The notes beneath the pieces were generated by a model. That model was not told where the DNA came from. It did no database searches and saw only the letters and a list, made by a program, of their open reading frames with translations. This document shows, piece after piece, positions 34,056 through 42,411 of a DNA stretch of 64,000 bases. A program made the position numbers and the translations under genes. This stretch comes from Acidimicrobiaceae bacterium (GTDB lineage Bacteria; Actinomycetota; Acidimicrobiia; Acidimicrobiales; Aldehydirespiratoraceae). The stretch spans positions 55,276 to 119,275 of the forward strand of contig VXTM01000015.1 in assembly GCA_009837445.1 (NCBI GenBank). Direction: 5' to 3'. The first letter of the stretch is position 1. Every line of letters starts with the position of its first letter.

Positions 34056-34730
34056 ATGATCATCTGGTACTGGTCCGTCAAGGGCGGGGTCGGGACTTCG
34101 GTCGTGGCCGCGGCCACTGCCATCCGCCTGGCGTCGGAGGACCGCGACGCCACTCTGGTGGACTTGTGCGGAGATCAGCCGGCGCTGCTGGGAATGGCCG
34201 CCGGCGCGATGCCAGCCGAGCCCGGAATCGGCGACTGGGTGGCCGCGGGGGACGGTGTGGCCGCCGACGCCATCGGCAGGCTTCTCGAGGACGTGGCTCC
34301 CGGCCTGCGCCTGCTGCGGAGGGGCACCCAGCCGCCGACGGCCGGCGAGGCCTCGACGGGCGAGGACCGACCCCCACGGCTGCTGCTCGCCCTTGAAGTG
34401 CTGGCCCGCACCGGGCCGGTCGTGGTGGACGCCGGATTGGATCACGCCGGCTTGCGTTCCGCGATCGACGGCCCGCACCGGCCGGTATGCGTGCTGCGAT
34501 CCTGCTACCTGGCTTTGACCCGGGCCCAGCAGGTGGCCGGCCCCTACGAGCGGGTGGTCCTCGTGGAGGAGCCGGGCCGGGCCCTGCGCGCCCGCGATGT
34601 GTGCGCCGCGGTAGGGGCCTCCCACGTCCAGCGGGTTGCGTGGGATCCCCGCGTGGCCCGATCGGTGGACGCGGGCACCATCGTCAGCATGCTCCCGCCG
34701 CCCCTGCGGCGATTCGAGCTCTCGGCATGA
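34056..34730 (+). CDS. CpaE/TadZ-like P-loop ATPase of the pilus operon
   Basis: A 224-residue ParA/MinD-like protein starting MIIWYWSVKGGVGTSVVAA, with a deviant Walker A KGGVGTS as in CpaE/TadZ proteins. VVVDAGLDHAGL occupies the Walker B position. These proteins localise the Tad secretion machine at the cell pole. GGGGAAGA before the ATG at 34056 supports the start. It overlaps tadA by ATGA, so it heads the pilus operon. It is shorter than Caulobacter CpaE and lacks the N-terminal receiver domain. Confidence 0.8.
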   Translation: MIIWYWSVKGGVGTSVVAAATAIRLASEDRDATLVDLCGDQPALLGMAAGAMPAEPGIGDWVAAGDGVAADAIGRLLEDVAPGLRLLRRGTQPPTAGEASTGEDRPPRLLLALEVLARTGPVVVDAGLDHAGLRSAIDGPHRPVCVLRSCYLALTRAQQVAGPYERVVLVEEPGRALRARDVCAAVGASHVQRVAWDPRVARSVDAGTIVSMLPPPLRRFELSA

Positions 34731-35905
34731 CCGGCGCAGCCGCTGGTGTTGCACGGGCCCCCATGGCCGCCGGCACGCAATCCGGCGACGGTTGCGAGGC
34801 GCTCGTCGAGGTCGTGCACCGCAGGGTGGTCGACACGATGGAGCGCCTGCCCATGCCGCGCGCCGACATCGCGGCGATCGTCCGTGCGCTGGCTCCCCTC
34901 ACCCCGACCGACGTCGTCGACGATGTGGTGGAGCGGGTCGCCGCCCGGGTGCACGGCCTCGGTCCCCTGGAGCCGCTGCTCGCCGACCCGTCGGTGAGCG
35001 AGGTGATGATCAACGGACCGGGACAGGTGTGGGTCGAGCGGGGCGGCAACCTCAGCCGGAGCGCGGTGTCACTGGACAGCGCCGCGGTCAGCCTGGTCAT
35101 CGAGAGGATCGTGTCCCCGCTCGGCCGCCGGGTCGATCAGCTCACGCCGTGCGTGGACGGGCGTCTGCCCGACGGTTCCCGGGTCCATGTGGCCGTTCCT
35201 CCGGTGGCCGTCGACGGTCCCTATGTGACCATCCGCCGCTTCGTGGTACCCGATGTGGCCCTGGAGTTGTTCGCCGCACCGCCGGTGGCGGCTCTGCTCG
35301 AGGAACTGGTGGACCGGGGTGCCAACATCGTCGTAAGTGGGGGCACCGGAGCGGGCAAGACCACGCTGCTCAACGCCCTGGCCGGCCGGATCAGTCCCCG
35401 GCATCGGGTTGTCACCATCGAGGACGCCGCCGAGCTGCGACTCGAGCATCCCCATGTGGTGCGCCTGGAGGCCCGGCCCGAGTCCCGCGAGGGCGGCGGG
35501 GAGGTGACCATCCGCGACCTTGTCCGCAACGCGCTCCGGATGCGACCCGACCGGATGGTGGTGGGAGAGGTGCGGGGTCCTGAGGCGCTCGATCTGCTCC
35601 ACGCCCTCAACACCGGCCATGGCGGCTGCCTGTCGACACTGCACGCCAACGGGCCCGTCGACGCGCTGCGCCGGCTGGCTGCACTGGCCGCGGCCGCCGA
35701 CGAACGCCTGGGCGTCACCGCGGTCAGGGACCATGTGGAGTCCGCCATCGACACCGTCGTTCACGTCGGGCGAACCGGCGGCGCGGTCCGGCGGGTCGCG
35801 GCCGTCGCCGAGGTCAACGGGCACAACACCGTCCGGGTGCTAGCCGACGGCCGCGGAGTTCACCAAGGGATCTCGCGGCCTGCCCGTCTGGTGGCGGGAC
35901 CGTGA
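34727..35905 (+). CDS. tadA: Tad/Flp pilus assembly ATPase TadA (CpaF)
   Basis: A 392-residue secretion ATPase of the VirB11/CpaF type. It has an N-terminal helical part ([21 protein letters not shown]), [24 protein letters not shown], Walker [10 protein letters not shown] (205-213), the Asp box IEDAAELRL and [12 protein letters not shown], which includes the conserved His box. It powers assembly of Flp-type pili or a related surface fibre. The ATG overlaps the upstream stop and its own stop overlaps tadB (GTGA). Confidence 0.93.
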   Translation: MTGAAAGVARAPMAAGTQSGDGCEALVEVVHRRVVDTMERLPMPRADIAAIVRALAPLTPTDVVDDVVERVAARVHGLGPLEPLLADPSVSEVMINGPGQVWVERGGNLSRSAVSLDSAAVSLVIERIVSPLGRRVDQLTPCVDGRLPDGSRVHVAVPPVAVDGPYVTIRRFVVPDVALELFAAPPVAALLEELVDRGANIVVSGGTGAGKTTLLNALAGRISPRHRVVTIEDAAELRLEHPHVVRLEARPESREGGGEVTIRDLVRNALRMRPDRMVVGEVRGPEALDLLHALNTGHGGCLSTLHANGPVDALRRLAALAAAADERLGVTAVRDHVESAIDTVVHVGRTGGAVRRVAAVAEVNGHNTVRVLADGRGVHQGISRPARLVAGP

Positions 35906-36576
35906 CGGTGGCGTTGGCCGCCGTCCTGGTGTTCGTGGCGCTGGCGCCCGCACCGCGGCGGCCCGGGACCAGAGGCCGAGCCAAAAGACGATTGGGGCCG
36001 GGTCCGATCGGATCCGGGCTAGCAGCCCTCATAGAGCGGTGGCGGCACCGGCGCGATGACTCGCTGCCCCAGGCGCTCGAGTTGACAGCGCGGGCGCTGC
36101 GCTCCGGAGCGTCGGTGTTGACCGCGCTGGACACGGTGGCGACGGAGATGCCCGAGACCGGCTGGACAGAGGTGGTCGGCAGGGTGCGCGGGGGCTTGGA
36201 TCTCACCGAGGCGCTTGACGGCTGGGTGGACGGCCGGTCCGAGCGCCAGACAGCTGCGGCTCTGCTGGTGCTGGGCCACCGGTCGGGTGCGGCTATGGCA
36301 GCCAGTCTCGACCGGGCCGCGGCATCGCTGCGCCAGCGGAGCGCCCTGGGCGACGAGATCCGGGCGCTCACCTCACAGACCCGGGTCTCGGGGATGGTCG
36401 TGGCCGTCGCACCGGCCGGCTTCACGGCCGTGATCGCGGTAGCTGATCCCGGTGCTCTGGGCACGCTGGTGGCTACCCCCATCGGGCTGCTGTCGCTGAT
36501 GGCCGGGCTGGTGCTCGAGGGCCTGGGCGTCTGGTGGATGGGCCGGCTCAGCCGGGGGGTGGTCAGATGGGCGTGA
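35902..36576 (+). CDS. tadB: Tad pilus inner membrane protein TadB
   Basis: A 224-residue T2SSF-domain protein. It has an N-terminal membrane segment, then the cytoplasmic helical domain SLPQALELTARALRSGASVLTALDTVA and the LVLGHRSGAAMAASLDRAAASLRQR region, followed by two C-terminal hydrophobic helices. It forms with TadC the membrane platform on which TadA acts. It is shorter than proteobacterial TadB, as is usual in actinobacteria. The GTG start overlaps tadA. Confidence 0.87.
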   Translation: MTVALAAVLVFVALAPAPRRPGTRGRAKRRLGPGPIGSGLAALIERWRHRRDDSLPQALELTARALRSGASVLTALDTVATEMPETGWTEVVGRVRGGLDLTEALDGWVDGRSERQTAAALLVLGHRSGAAMAASLDRAAASLRQRSALGDEIRALTSQTRVSGMVVAVAPAGFTAVIAVADPGALGTLVATPIGLLSLMAGLVLEGLGVWWMGRLSRGVVRWA

Positions 36577-37343
36577 GCCTTGCGGCCGCGCTGGCAGCGG
36601 GCGTGCTGGTTCTGTGGGTTCTCGACGCGGCCTTGGGGTCGAGCGGTCCGGCCAGACGCCGGCTTCGGGGCCGGGACCGGCCCGACCGGGACTGGAGTGG
36701 CGCGTTCGCGGTGGTGGGCCGCCGACTCTCGGGAGGAGTGCTCGAACCCCCCGATGAGACGCTGGTGGGGGTCGCGGTCCCCCTCTGCGTGGTTGCGGCG
36801 GTCGCTCTGGGCGCGGCAGGTGGCCTGCTCGCTCTGCTGGCCACCGTCGCCGCGGTCGCCGCCAGGCAGCGGGGTCGCCGCCGCGACCGTGTGCTGCGGA
36901 TAGAGCGCCACCTCCCCGAGGTCATCGACCTGCTGGGCTTGGTAGTCGGGGCCGGGAGGCCCACAGTGGCAGCCCTGGCAGAGATCTCTCCACGGGTTGT
37001 GGAGCCGTTCCGCTCGGAGTTGACGGCTGTGGCCAGGCGCACATCGGCCGGCGAGCCATTCGTCGAGTCCGTTCGGAGGCTGCGCGAGAGCCTAGGGCCC
37101 AGCGTCTCGCCCGTGGTGTACGCCGTCACCGCGGCCGAGGTCGACGGCGCACCGCTGCAGCCGGCTCTGGCGCGGGCCGCGGACGAGGCTCACCGCCGCC
37201 GACGGGTGCGGGCCGAGGAGGCGGCGCGCCGGGTGCCGGTGCTGATGCTGTTCCCGCTGGTGTTCTGCATCCTGCCCGCCTTCTGCCTGTTGACCATCGT
37301 CCCGCTGCTCATCGGGACCGTCTCCGACCTCCGACTCCCCTAG
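36567..37343 (+). CDS. tadC: Tad pilus inner membrane protein TadC
   Basis: A 258-residue T2SSF-domain protein. After an N-terminal helix and a central hydrophobic pair come LRIERHLPEVIDLLGLVVGAG and ALARAADEAHRRRRVRAEEAARRVPVLMLFPLVFCILPAFCLL, the standard C-terminal end of TadC. The ATG at 36567 overlaps the tadB stop by ten bases. It completes the platform pair; no prepilin peptidase gene is visible nearby. Confidence 0.87.
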   Translation: MGVSLAAALAAGVLVLWVLDAALGSSGPARRRLRGRDRPDRDWSGAFAVVGRRLSGGVLEPPDETLVGVAVPLCVVAAVALGAAGGLLALLATVAAVAARQRGRRRDRVLRIERHLPEVIDLLGLVVGAGRPTVAALAEISPRVVEPFRSELTAVARRTSAGEPFVESVRRLRESLGPSVSPVVYAVTAAEVDGAPLQPALARAADEAHRRRRVRAEEAARRVPVLMLFPLVFCILPAFCLLTIVPLLIGTVSDLRLP

Positions 37344-37443
37344 AGCGAGGACCGCAGGGCCGGCCCGCTCGGCCCGATCGATCTCTACGACACCGCCGCC
37401 GCATCGCCACCGGCGAGCACGCGGCTCCCAGAAAGGAGCGAAC

Positions 37444-37689
37444 ATGATCCTGCGCACCCTGGCCGCACTGCACGCTCGGTGCCTTCTCGCCGAGCACCGT
37501 CTCTCCAACCGTCGCGCCGTTGGGGACCGTCGAGCCGGCGACCGGGGCCAGACCACGGCCGAGTACGCGCTGGTCATCGTCGGTGCCGCCGCGGTGGCGC
37601 TGTTGCTGCTGGCCTGGGCGACGGGCTCCGGCAAGATCGCGACCCTGCTGGACAAGGTGGTCGACACGGTCGCCAACATGGTCAATTGA
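37444..37689 (+). CDS. Flp pilin-like DUF4244 protein
   Basis: An 81-residue protein with a basic N-terminus, then GQTTAEYALVIVGAAAVALL, the prepilin-like cleavage and hydrophobic motif of DUF4244/Flp pilins (G-x-T-x-x-E-Y). The glutamate five residues into the mature part is present. It is probably the major pilin of the fibre. AAAGGAG five bases before ATG is the strongest ribosome site in the pilus operon, consistent with high expression of a structural subunit. Confidence 0.85.
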   Translation: MILRTLAALHARCLLAEHRLSNRRAVGDRRAGDRGQTTAEYALVIVGAAAVALLLLAWATGSGKIATLLDKVVDTVANMVN

Positions 37690-38090
37690 CGCACTGGCGA
37701 TGGCGCCCGTCCGTTGCCCGGCGTTCGCCGGACCAGGCCGGTCAGTCGACGGTTGAGTTCGCGCTGATGGTCCCGTTCCTCGCGCTGATGCTCTTGGCGG
37801 TCGTGCAGGTGGGCCTGCTCGTGCGAACCCGGGTGCTGGTCACCCACGCGGCCCGGGAGGCGGCGCGCTCCGCCGCGGTGGGAGGGGCCGACGGCGAGGT
37901 TCGCTCGGCCGCCCTCGCCTCGGCCGACCTGGACCCGCGGCGGCTGCAGGTGCTGGTCCGTCGAAGTGGCGGCAGGGCCACCGTGGAGCTGACGTACGTG
38001 GAGGCCACCGACGTTCCGGTGGTGGGGCCGCTGGTGGGTGAGGCCACCTTCGAGGCCCGGGCCACGATGTATCTGGAGGTAGGGCCGTAG
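37686..38090 (+). CDS. TadE-like minor pilin
   Basis: A 134-residue protein with GQSTVEFALMVPFLALMLLA, the TadE-type prepilin motif, then THAAREAARSAAVGG, which is almost invariant in TadE/TadF proteins. The TTG start overlaps the DUF4244 stop (TTGA), and homology begins shortly after. TadE-like proteins are minor pseudopilins needed for pilus assembly. It is the last recognisable pilus gene before a short gap. Confidence 0.87.
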   Translation: MTHWRWRPSVARRSPDQAGQSTVEFALMVPFLALMLLAVVQVGLLVRTRVLVTHAAREAARSAAVGGADGEVRSAALASADLDPRRLQVLVRRSGGRATVELTYVEATDVPVVGPLVGEATFEARATMYLEVGP

Positions 38091-38137
38091 GCCCGCTGAC
38101 GCCGGGTCGATCCCCTCACGCGGTACCGTTTTCTCTT

Positions 38138-38503
38138 GTGTCCGTGACGATCCGGCGCTCCGAACGGCCTCCGTGGACCGTTCTCAGCGTCGGCGGCGAG
38201 CTCGATGTGGTCGGTGCCCCCGACCTGCGCCAGGCCGTCGTCAAGGAGGTGGCCGACGGCTGCCGCGGACTGATCATCGACCTCTCGGAACTGGACTTCG
38301 TCGACTCTTTCGGCATGGGTGCGATCGTTGGAGCGCTGAAACGGCTGCGCCAGCGGGGCGGCGAGCTGGCGCTGGTGTGCCCGTCGCGGCGGATTCGCCG
38401 GGTCTTCGAGCTCTGTGACCTCGACAGGATCATCGCGTTCCACGATTCGATCGACAGCGCGGCCGGGTCCCAGCCAATGCCCTCGGCTCCGGTGACGTCA
38501 TGA
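38138..38503 (+). CDS. STAS-domain anti-sigma factor antagonist (RsbV-like)
   Basis: A 121-residue STAS-domain protein with TVLSVGGELDVVGAPDLRQAV, LIIDLSELDFVDSFGMGAIVGAL and a C-terminal helix. The serine in VDSFG is the position phosphorylated by the partner kinase in RsbV/SpoIIAA. GTG start. It overlaps the following kinase gene by four bases (ATGA), forming an antagonist/kinase pair. No sigma factor gene lies beside it, so the target must be encoded elsewhere. Confidence 0.88.
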   Translation: MSVTIRRSERPPWTVLSVGGELDVVGAPDLRQAVVKEVADGCRGLIIDLSELDFVDSFGMGAIVGALKRLRQRGGELALVCPSRRIRRVFELCDLDRIIAFHDSIDSAAGSQPMPSAPVTS

Positions 38504-38934
38504 GCGGCGTGGCCAACCACACCATCGAGATCGAGATCCCTCCCCGGCCCGACTACGTGTCGCTGGTACGGGTGGTGGTGGCTGCCGCGGCCGAGCTCGA
38601 TCCGAGCTTGGAGCCGCCGCGGGTCGACGATCTCCGGGTGGCGGTGTCGGAGGCGACGACCAACGCGATCCAGGCCCACATCCGCTCGGGCTGCACCCGC
38701 CCGGTGCGGGTCAGCTGCCAGCGTTCCGGTGGGCAGGTGTCGGTCGTGGTCAGCGACGAGGGCCCCGGCTTCGACGCCGACGCGCTCTTGCAGGCGACGC
38801 CTTCGGACACGCCGGTCCGCCTGGGCCGGGAGTCGGGAATGGGCATCTCCATCATGAGGGCCCTGGCTGACGAGTCGAGCATCGACTCGGGCCCGCATGG
38901 CACCGACGTGCATCTCCGGTTCGAGCAGCCCTAG
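38500..38934 (+). CDS. RsbW-like serine kinase / anti-sigma factor
   Basis: A 144-residue GHKL-fold protein of the HATPase_c_2 type. The N box is VSEATTNAIQAHI, G1 is DEGPGFD and G2 is GRESGMGISIMRALAD. It would phosphorylate the STAS protein encoded just upstream and hold a sigma factor when that partner is phosphorylated. In actinobacteria such pairs act in stress or developmental switching. Position between the Tad and Mrp loci hints at, but does not prove, control of either. Confidence 0.87.
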   Translation: MSGVANHTIEIEIPPRPDYVSLVRVVVAAAAELDPSLEPPRVDDLRVAVSEATTNAIQAHIRSGCTRPVRVSCQRSGGQVSVVVSDEGPGFDADALLQATPSDTPVRLGRESGMGISIMRALADESSIDSGPHGTDVHLRFEQP

Positions 38935-38975
38935 AGGCCGAGCGCAGGATCCAGCCCTCATTCCGGTGGCCTCGG

Positions 38976-39317
38976 TCAGTCGGTGTCGCTGGTCCCGGAG
39001 GCCTTCTGCTCGTCGGCGGCCAGATCGTCGATGGCGAGGTGACCGGTGTCGTCGGACCTGTGCACCGCTCGAAGCAGCAGATGGGCCACGACGGGCAGCG
39101 TGACGATCATCGCCGCCGCGGCGATGACCAGATAGCCGGCGCCGGCCCATCCGAGCAGCGGAGCTGCCCCAACCGAGGTGAGCAGCAGGGCCACCGGGCT
39201 GGCCTTGCCGGCAGCCTGGATCCGCGCGAACGGCGTGGAGAAACGGAGCAGCCCGATCCCGGCCAGCACTGCGATGACCGCGCCGGCGACCATCAACGCC
39301 TCGGCCGTAGCCCTCAT
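38976..39317 (-). CDS. mnhG: Na+/H+ antiporter subunit MnhG/MrpG
   Basis: A 113-residue protein with three hydrophobic helices. The family pattern is MVAGAVIAVLAGIGLLRF, KASPVALLLTSVGAAPL and a third helix before LLLRAVH. It is the last and smallest-role subunit of the seven-subunit Mrp complex, needed for assembly or activity. The ATG overlaps the mnhF stop. The C-terminal tail is acidic and soluble. It converges with the RsbW-like gene 41 bp away. Confidence 0.88.
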   Translation of the reverse strand: MRATAEALMVAGAVIAVLAGIGLLRFSTPFARIQAAGKASPVALLLTSVGAAPLLGWAGAGYLVIAAAAMIVTLPVVAHLLLRAVHRSDDTGHLAIDDLAADEQKASGTSDTD

Positions 39318-39592
39318 GGCTTGCGCGCTTTCTTGGCCAGGTCGGTGTCGCGCTCAAGGAATCGGCTGGCCGCGAACGTGCCGGCCAGCCCGACCAGGGC
39401 GATGACGATGAGGAGCACGAGGAACGTCTGGCTCCCCCGGTCGGCGGCATCCACGGCGATACCGCCGACCAGCGACACAAGGGCGACCTCCACCGCGATC
39501 ACCCGGTCGGCAAGGCTCGGGCCCCGCAGCAGCCGGTAGAGGCCGCAGAGACCGGCCACCGCGAAGCCGGCGATGGCGACCGTCGCCATCAT
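39314..39592 (-). CDS. mnhF: Na+/H+ antiporter subunit MnhF/MrpF
   Basis: A 92-residue protein with three helices and the conserved LYRLLRGPSLADRVIAVEVAL segment of MrpF (RGPxxxDRVxAxD-type). Its position between mnhE and mnhG is canonical. The start is one of two consecutive ATG codons; the first overlaps the mnhE stop. Confidence 0.9.
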   Translation of the reverse strand: MMATVAIAGFAVAGLCGLYRLLRGPSLADRVIAVEVALVSLVGGIAVDAADRGSQTFLVLLIVIALVGLAGTFAASRFLERDTDLAKKARKP

Positions 39593-40098
39593 GGGCTGCC
39601 CATCGGACTAGAGGTCGGCAGCGCCTTGCAGGCCAACTCGGCGAGCTTGCGGGCGTGGGCCACTGTCGACTCGCTCTTGCTGCCGTGCAGGAGGTGGATG
39701 TAGTAGCGGCCGGTCCGGCGGTCCACATCGACGACCGCCGTGCCGGGACTGAGGGTGATCGACGCCGACAGGAGAAGCATGTGCTCGCTGCCGGTGACCG
39801 GCAGGTCGACGGCGACGATGGCCTCCTCGGTGCCGTCGTTGGGGGTGGCGATCTCCACCGCTACATCGATCGTCGAGCGGGCCAGATCGATCAGCACCAG
39901 CCAGGCGAACCGCAGCAAGGGCCGGAACCGGATCACGTGGCGACTAGTCGCCCCCCGGTCGACGGCGAGAACGACGATGGAGAGGGCGAGGCCGGACGCC
40001 ACATTGGCGACCGACACCGATCCCCAGAGGCCGCACCAGACCAGGGTGAGTCCGGCGGTGGTCACGACCCGCCGCGGGGTGCCCGCGTATCGCCTCAC
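39589..40098 (-). CDS. mnhE: Na+/H+ antiporter subunit MnhE/MrpE
   Basis: A 169-residue protein with two N-terminal membrane segments and the MrpE block ITLSPGTAVVDVDRRTGRYYIHLLH (ITLTPGT-type signature). MrpE supports the complex and is not itself an antiporter. The GTG start overlaps the mnhD stop (GTGA). Confidence 0.9.
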   Translation of the reverse strand: MRRYAGTPRRVVTTAGLTLVWCGLWGSVSVANVASGLALSIVVLAVDRGATSRHVIRFRPLLRFAWLVLIDLARSTIDVAVEIATPNDGTEEAIVAVDLPVTGSEHMLLLSASITLSPGTAVVDVDRRTGRYYIHLLHGSKSESTVAHARKLAELACKALPTSSPMGSP

Positions 40099-41579
40099 GG
40101 CCGCACCGCCTCTATGTATGTGGCGGGGTTACGGAGGCTCTCGGCGGCCTCGGTGGAGAGATCCAGCAGCGTTCCCGCGAACAGCGCCACCATCAGGGTG
40201 CCGGCGACGGCTATGGCCGTGGCCGTGTGCATGGTCCGCTGGCCCCGGGCCGGGGCGGGGCTCGGTCGGGGTCCCTCGGTCGGTCTACCCCAGAAGACCT
40301 CGTTCCAGATCTTGCTCATCGACAGCAGCGTCAGGCCTCCGGCCACCAGCGCGGCCACGACCACCACGATGGTTCCGCCACGGTCGATGGCGGCTGAGAT
40401 GACCGCCAGCTTGGCGACGAAGCCCGAGAAGGGCGGGATGCCGGCCAGGCTGAGGGCCGGGACGGCGAACATTACGGCGACAAGCGGCTGGCGACCGGCC
40501 AGGCCGCCGGATCGATCCAGAGAACTCGAGCCCTCGTGGTTCTCGATGAGGCCACCGACTAGGAAGAGGACGGCCTTCACCGGCATGTGGTGAATCAGGA
40601 ACAGGATGGACCCCGCGACGCCGGCGACGGTGAAGAGGCTGAGGCCCATGAGCATGTAGCCGATCTGGCTGATGACGTGGAAGGACAGGATGCGCTTGAC
40701 GTCGGACTGGGCCAGAGCACCGAGGACGCCCACGACCATGGTGGTGGCGGCCACCATCAGCATGAGCGGCCCCAGATCGTCCATGGCGGTGAGGTTGTGG
40801 AACCGGATCATCGAGTAGATCCCCACCTTGGTCAGCAGGCCGGCGAACACCGCAGTGATGGTGGTCGGCGCGGTGGGGTAGGAGTCGGGCAGCCAGCTGA
40901 ACAGGGGGAACACCGCGGCCTTGGTTCCGAAGACCACCAGGAACCAGGCTCCGATTCCGAGCCGGACGCCGGTGTCCAGTTGCGGTATCCGCTCGGCCAG
41001 CAGCGCCATGTTGACCGTGTTGGTGGCGCTGTAGACGAACGCCACGCCCAGCAGGAACAGCGTCGAGGCCAGCAGGTTCATCACCACGTAGGTCATGCCG
41101 GACCTCACTTGGTCCCGGTTGCCCTGGTGGGTCAGCAGCACGTAGCTGGAGACCAGGATCAACTCGAAGGCGACGAAGAGAGTGAACAGGTCGCCGGTGA
41201 GAAAGGCCAGGGAGACCCCGGAGGTGAGCACGCACAGCAGCGGCCCGCTCAACTGCGGATTCGCCGCCCAGACCGTCCGGCGCTGGCCGATGGCGAAGAT
41301 CTCCACCACGAAGATGATCGTCAGCGCCACCGGGAGGATCAGGGCGGCGAACAGGTCGGCCACTAGAACGATGCCGAGTTCCGGTGCCCAGCCCCCGACC
41401 GCGACGGTGTGGGTGCCGTCACGGGCAACGGCCACCAGCATGATGTGCGAGGCGAGCGCGGCCGAGCCCAGTCCCGCGAGGACGGCCAGGTCCCGCAGGA
41501 AGGGGCGGGAGCGCAGGGCGAGGCTGCAGGCCGCGGCCACCAGCGGGGCGACGATCGCGATCGAGATCAGCTCGGTCAT
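40095..41579 (-). CDS. mnhD: Na+/H+ antiporter subunit MnhD/MrpD
   Basis: A 494-residue NuoN-like membrane protein with about 14 helices. Key stretches are LFVAFELILVSSYVLLTHQG, KAAVFPLFSWLPDSYPTAPT and DVKRILSFHVISQIGYMLMG, typical of MrpD. It forms one of the proposed ion channels of the Mrp complex. The ATG overlaps mnhC. Confidence 0.92.
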   Translation of the reverse strand: MTELISIAIVAPLVAAACSLALRSRPFLRDLAVLAGLGSAALASHIMLVAVARDGTHTVAVGGWAPELGIVLVADLFAALILPVALTIIFVVEIFAIGQRRTVWAANPQLSGPLLCVLTSGVSLAFLTGDLFTLFVAFELILVSSYVLLTHQGNRDQVRSGMTYVVMNLLASTLFLLGVAFVYSATNTVNMALLAERIPQLDTGVRLGIGAWFLVVFGTKAAVFPLFSWLPDSYPTAPTTITAVFAGLLTKVGIYSMIRFHNLTAMDDLGPLMLMVAATTMVVGVLGALAQSDVKRILSFHVISQIGYMLMGLSLFTVAGVAGSILFLIHHMPVKAVLFLVGGLIENHEGSSSLDRSGGLAGRQPLVAVMFAVPALSLAGIPPFSGFVAKLAVISAAIDRGGTIVVVVAALVAGGLTLLSMSKIWNEVFWGRPTEGPRPSPAPARGQRTMHTATAIAVAGTLMVALFAGTLLDLSTEAAESLRNPATYIEAVRP

Positions 41580-41962
41580 GTCGCGGCCTGGTCCTCCTGC
41601 TCGCCCGGCAAGCTGTCCGGGCCCGCGATCCGTCGGTCCTCAAGGTCGTCCTCGACCAGGTCGTCGCCGGTGATGGTCCGCTGGCGCCGGGCCAGGGCCA
41701 GGAGGAACAGGGTCAAGCCGAACGAGATCACGATGGCGGTGAGGGTCAGGGCCTGCGGCAGCGGGTTGGCCATGGCCTCGGGTTCCGCCTGACCGGCGAT
41801 GGGGGGACGCCCGGCCGGCCCGCCGGCCGCGATCAGCGCGACCACGGTCGCGTGGCCCAGCAGGGAGTAGCCGAGGACGATCCGGCTCAGCGATCGCCCG
41901 GTCACGAGGTACAGGCCGACCGCGGTGAGCCCTCCGACAGCTATCAGGAGCGCGCCGTTCAT
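41576..41962 (-). CDS. mnhC: Na+/H+ antiporter subunit MnhC/MrpC
   Basis: A 128-residue NuoK-like protein with three helices: GLYLVTGRSLSRIVLGYSLLGHATVVALI and, near the end, ANPLPQALTLTAIVISFGLTLFLLAL. The PLPQALTLTAIVI motif is diagnostic of MrpC. A charged C-terminal tail follows. The ATG overlaps the mnhB stop. Confidence 0.92.
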   Translation of the reverse strand: MNGALLIAVGGLTAVGLYLVTGRSLSRIVLGYSLLGHATVVALIAAGGPAGRPPIAGQAEPEAMANPLPQALTLTAIVISFGLTLFLLALARRQRTITGDDLVEDDLEDRRIAGPDSLPGEQEDQAAT

Positions 41963-42411
41963 TCCTGCTCCTGGTGGTCGGGCTCGGCCGGCGGGTCGGC
42001 TGCGAACTCGGCCGCTCCCAGCCCGTCGAGCACCGCCATGACCGTTCCGACGACGATGACCGCCACGCCGACATCGAACAGCAGGGCTGAGCCGGTCTTC
42101 ACCTTGCCCAGCAGGGGAAGCTCGAACGACAGTACCTGCTGGTCGAACAGCAGGTCGCCCCAGAGAAGCGGCAGCAGGGCGACGCCGGCCACGATGAACA
42201 CGCCGGCCGCCACCAGCGTGATGCCGTAGGTCGGTCGCAGGAACCCGGCGATGGTCCTCAGGGCGAGCACGGCGCCGAACACCAGCCCGGCCGCGAACCC
42301 GCCGCCGGGGTTGTTGTGGCCTGCGAACAGCAGGTAGCAGCCGAGGACGGTCGCGAACGGGCTGGCCGCCCGGATCCCGAGACGGATGATGGGAGCGTGC
42401 CCGTTTATCAT
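41959..42411 (-). CDS. mnhB: Na+/H+ antiporter subunit MnhB/MrpB
   Basis: A 150-residue protein with four helices and the MrpB signature GHNNPGGGFAAGLVFGAVLALR, followed by GSALLFDVGVAVIVVGTVMAVL. It is read from the ATG that overlaps the mnhA stop. Much longer upstream extension in this frame is antisense-like noise inside mnhA. Confidence 0.92.
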   Translation of the reverse strand: MINGHAPIIRLGIRAASPFATVLGCYLLFAGHNNPGGGFAAGLVFGAVLALRTIAGFLRPTYGITLVAAGVFIVAGVALLPLLWGDLLFDQQVLSFELPLLGKVKTGSALLFDVGVAVIVVGTVMAVLDGLGAAEFAADPPAEPDHQEQE

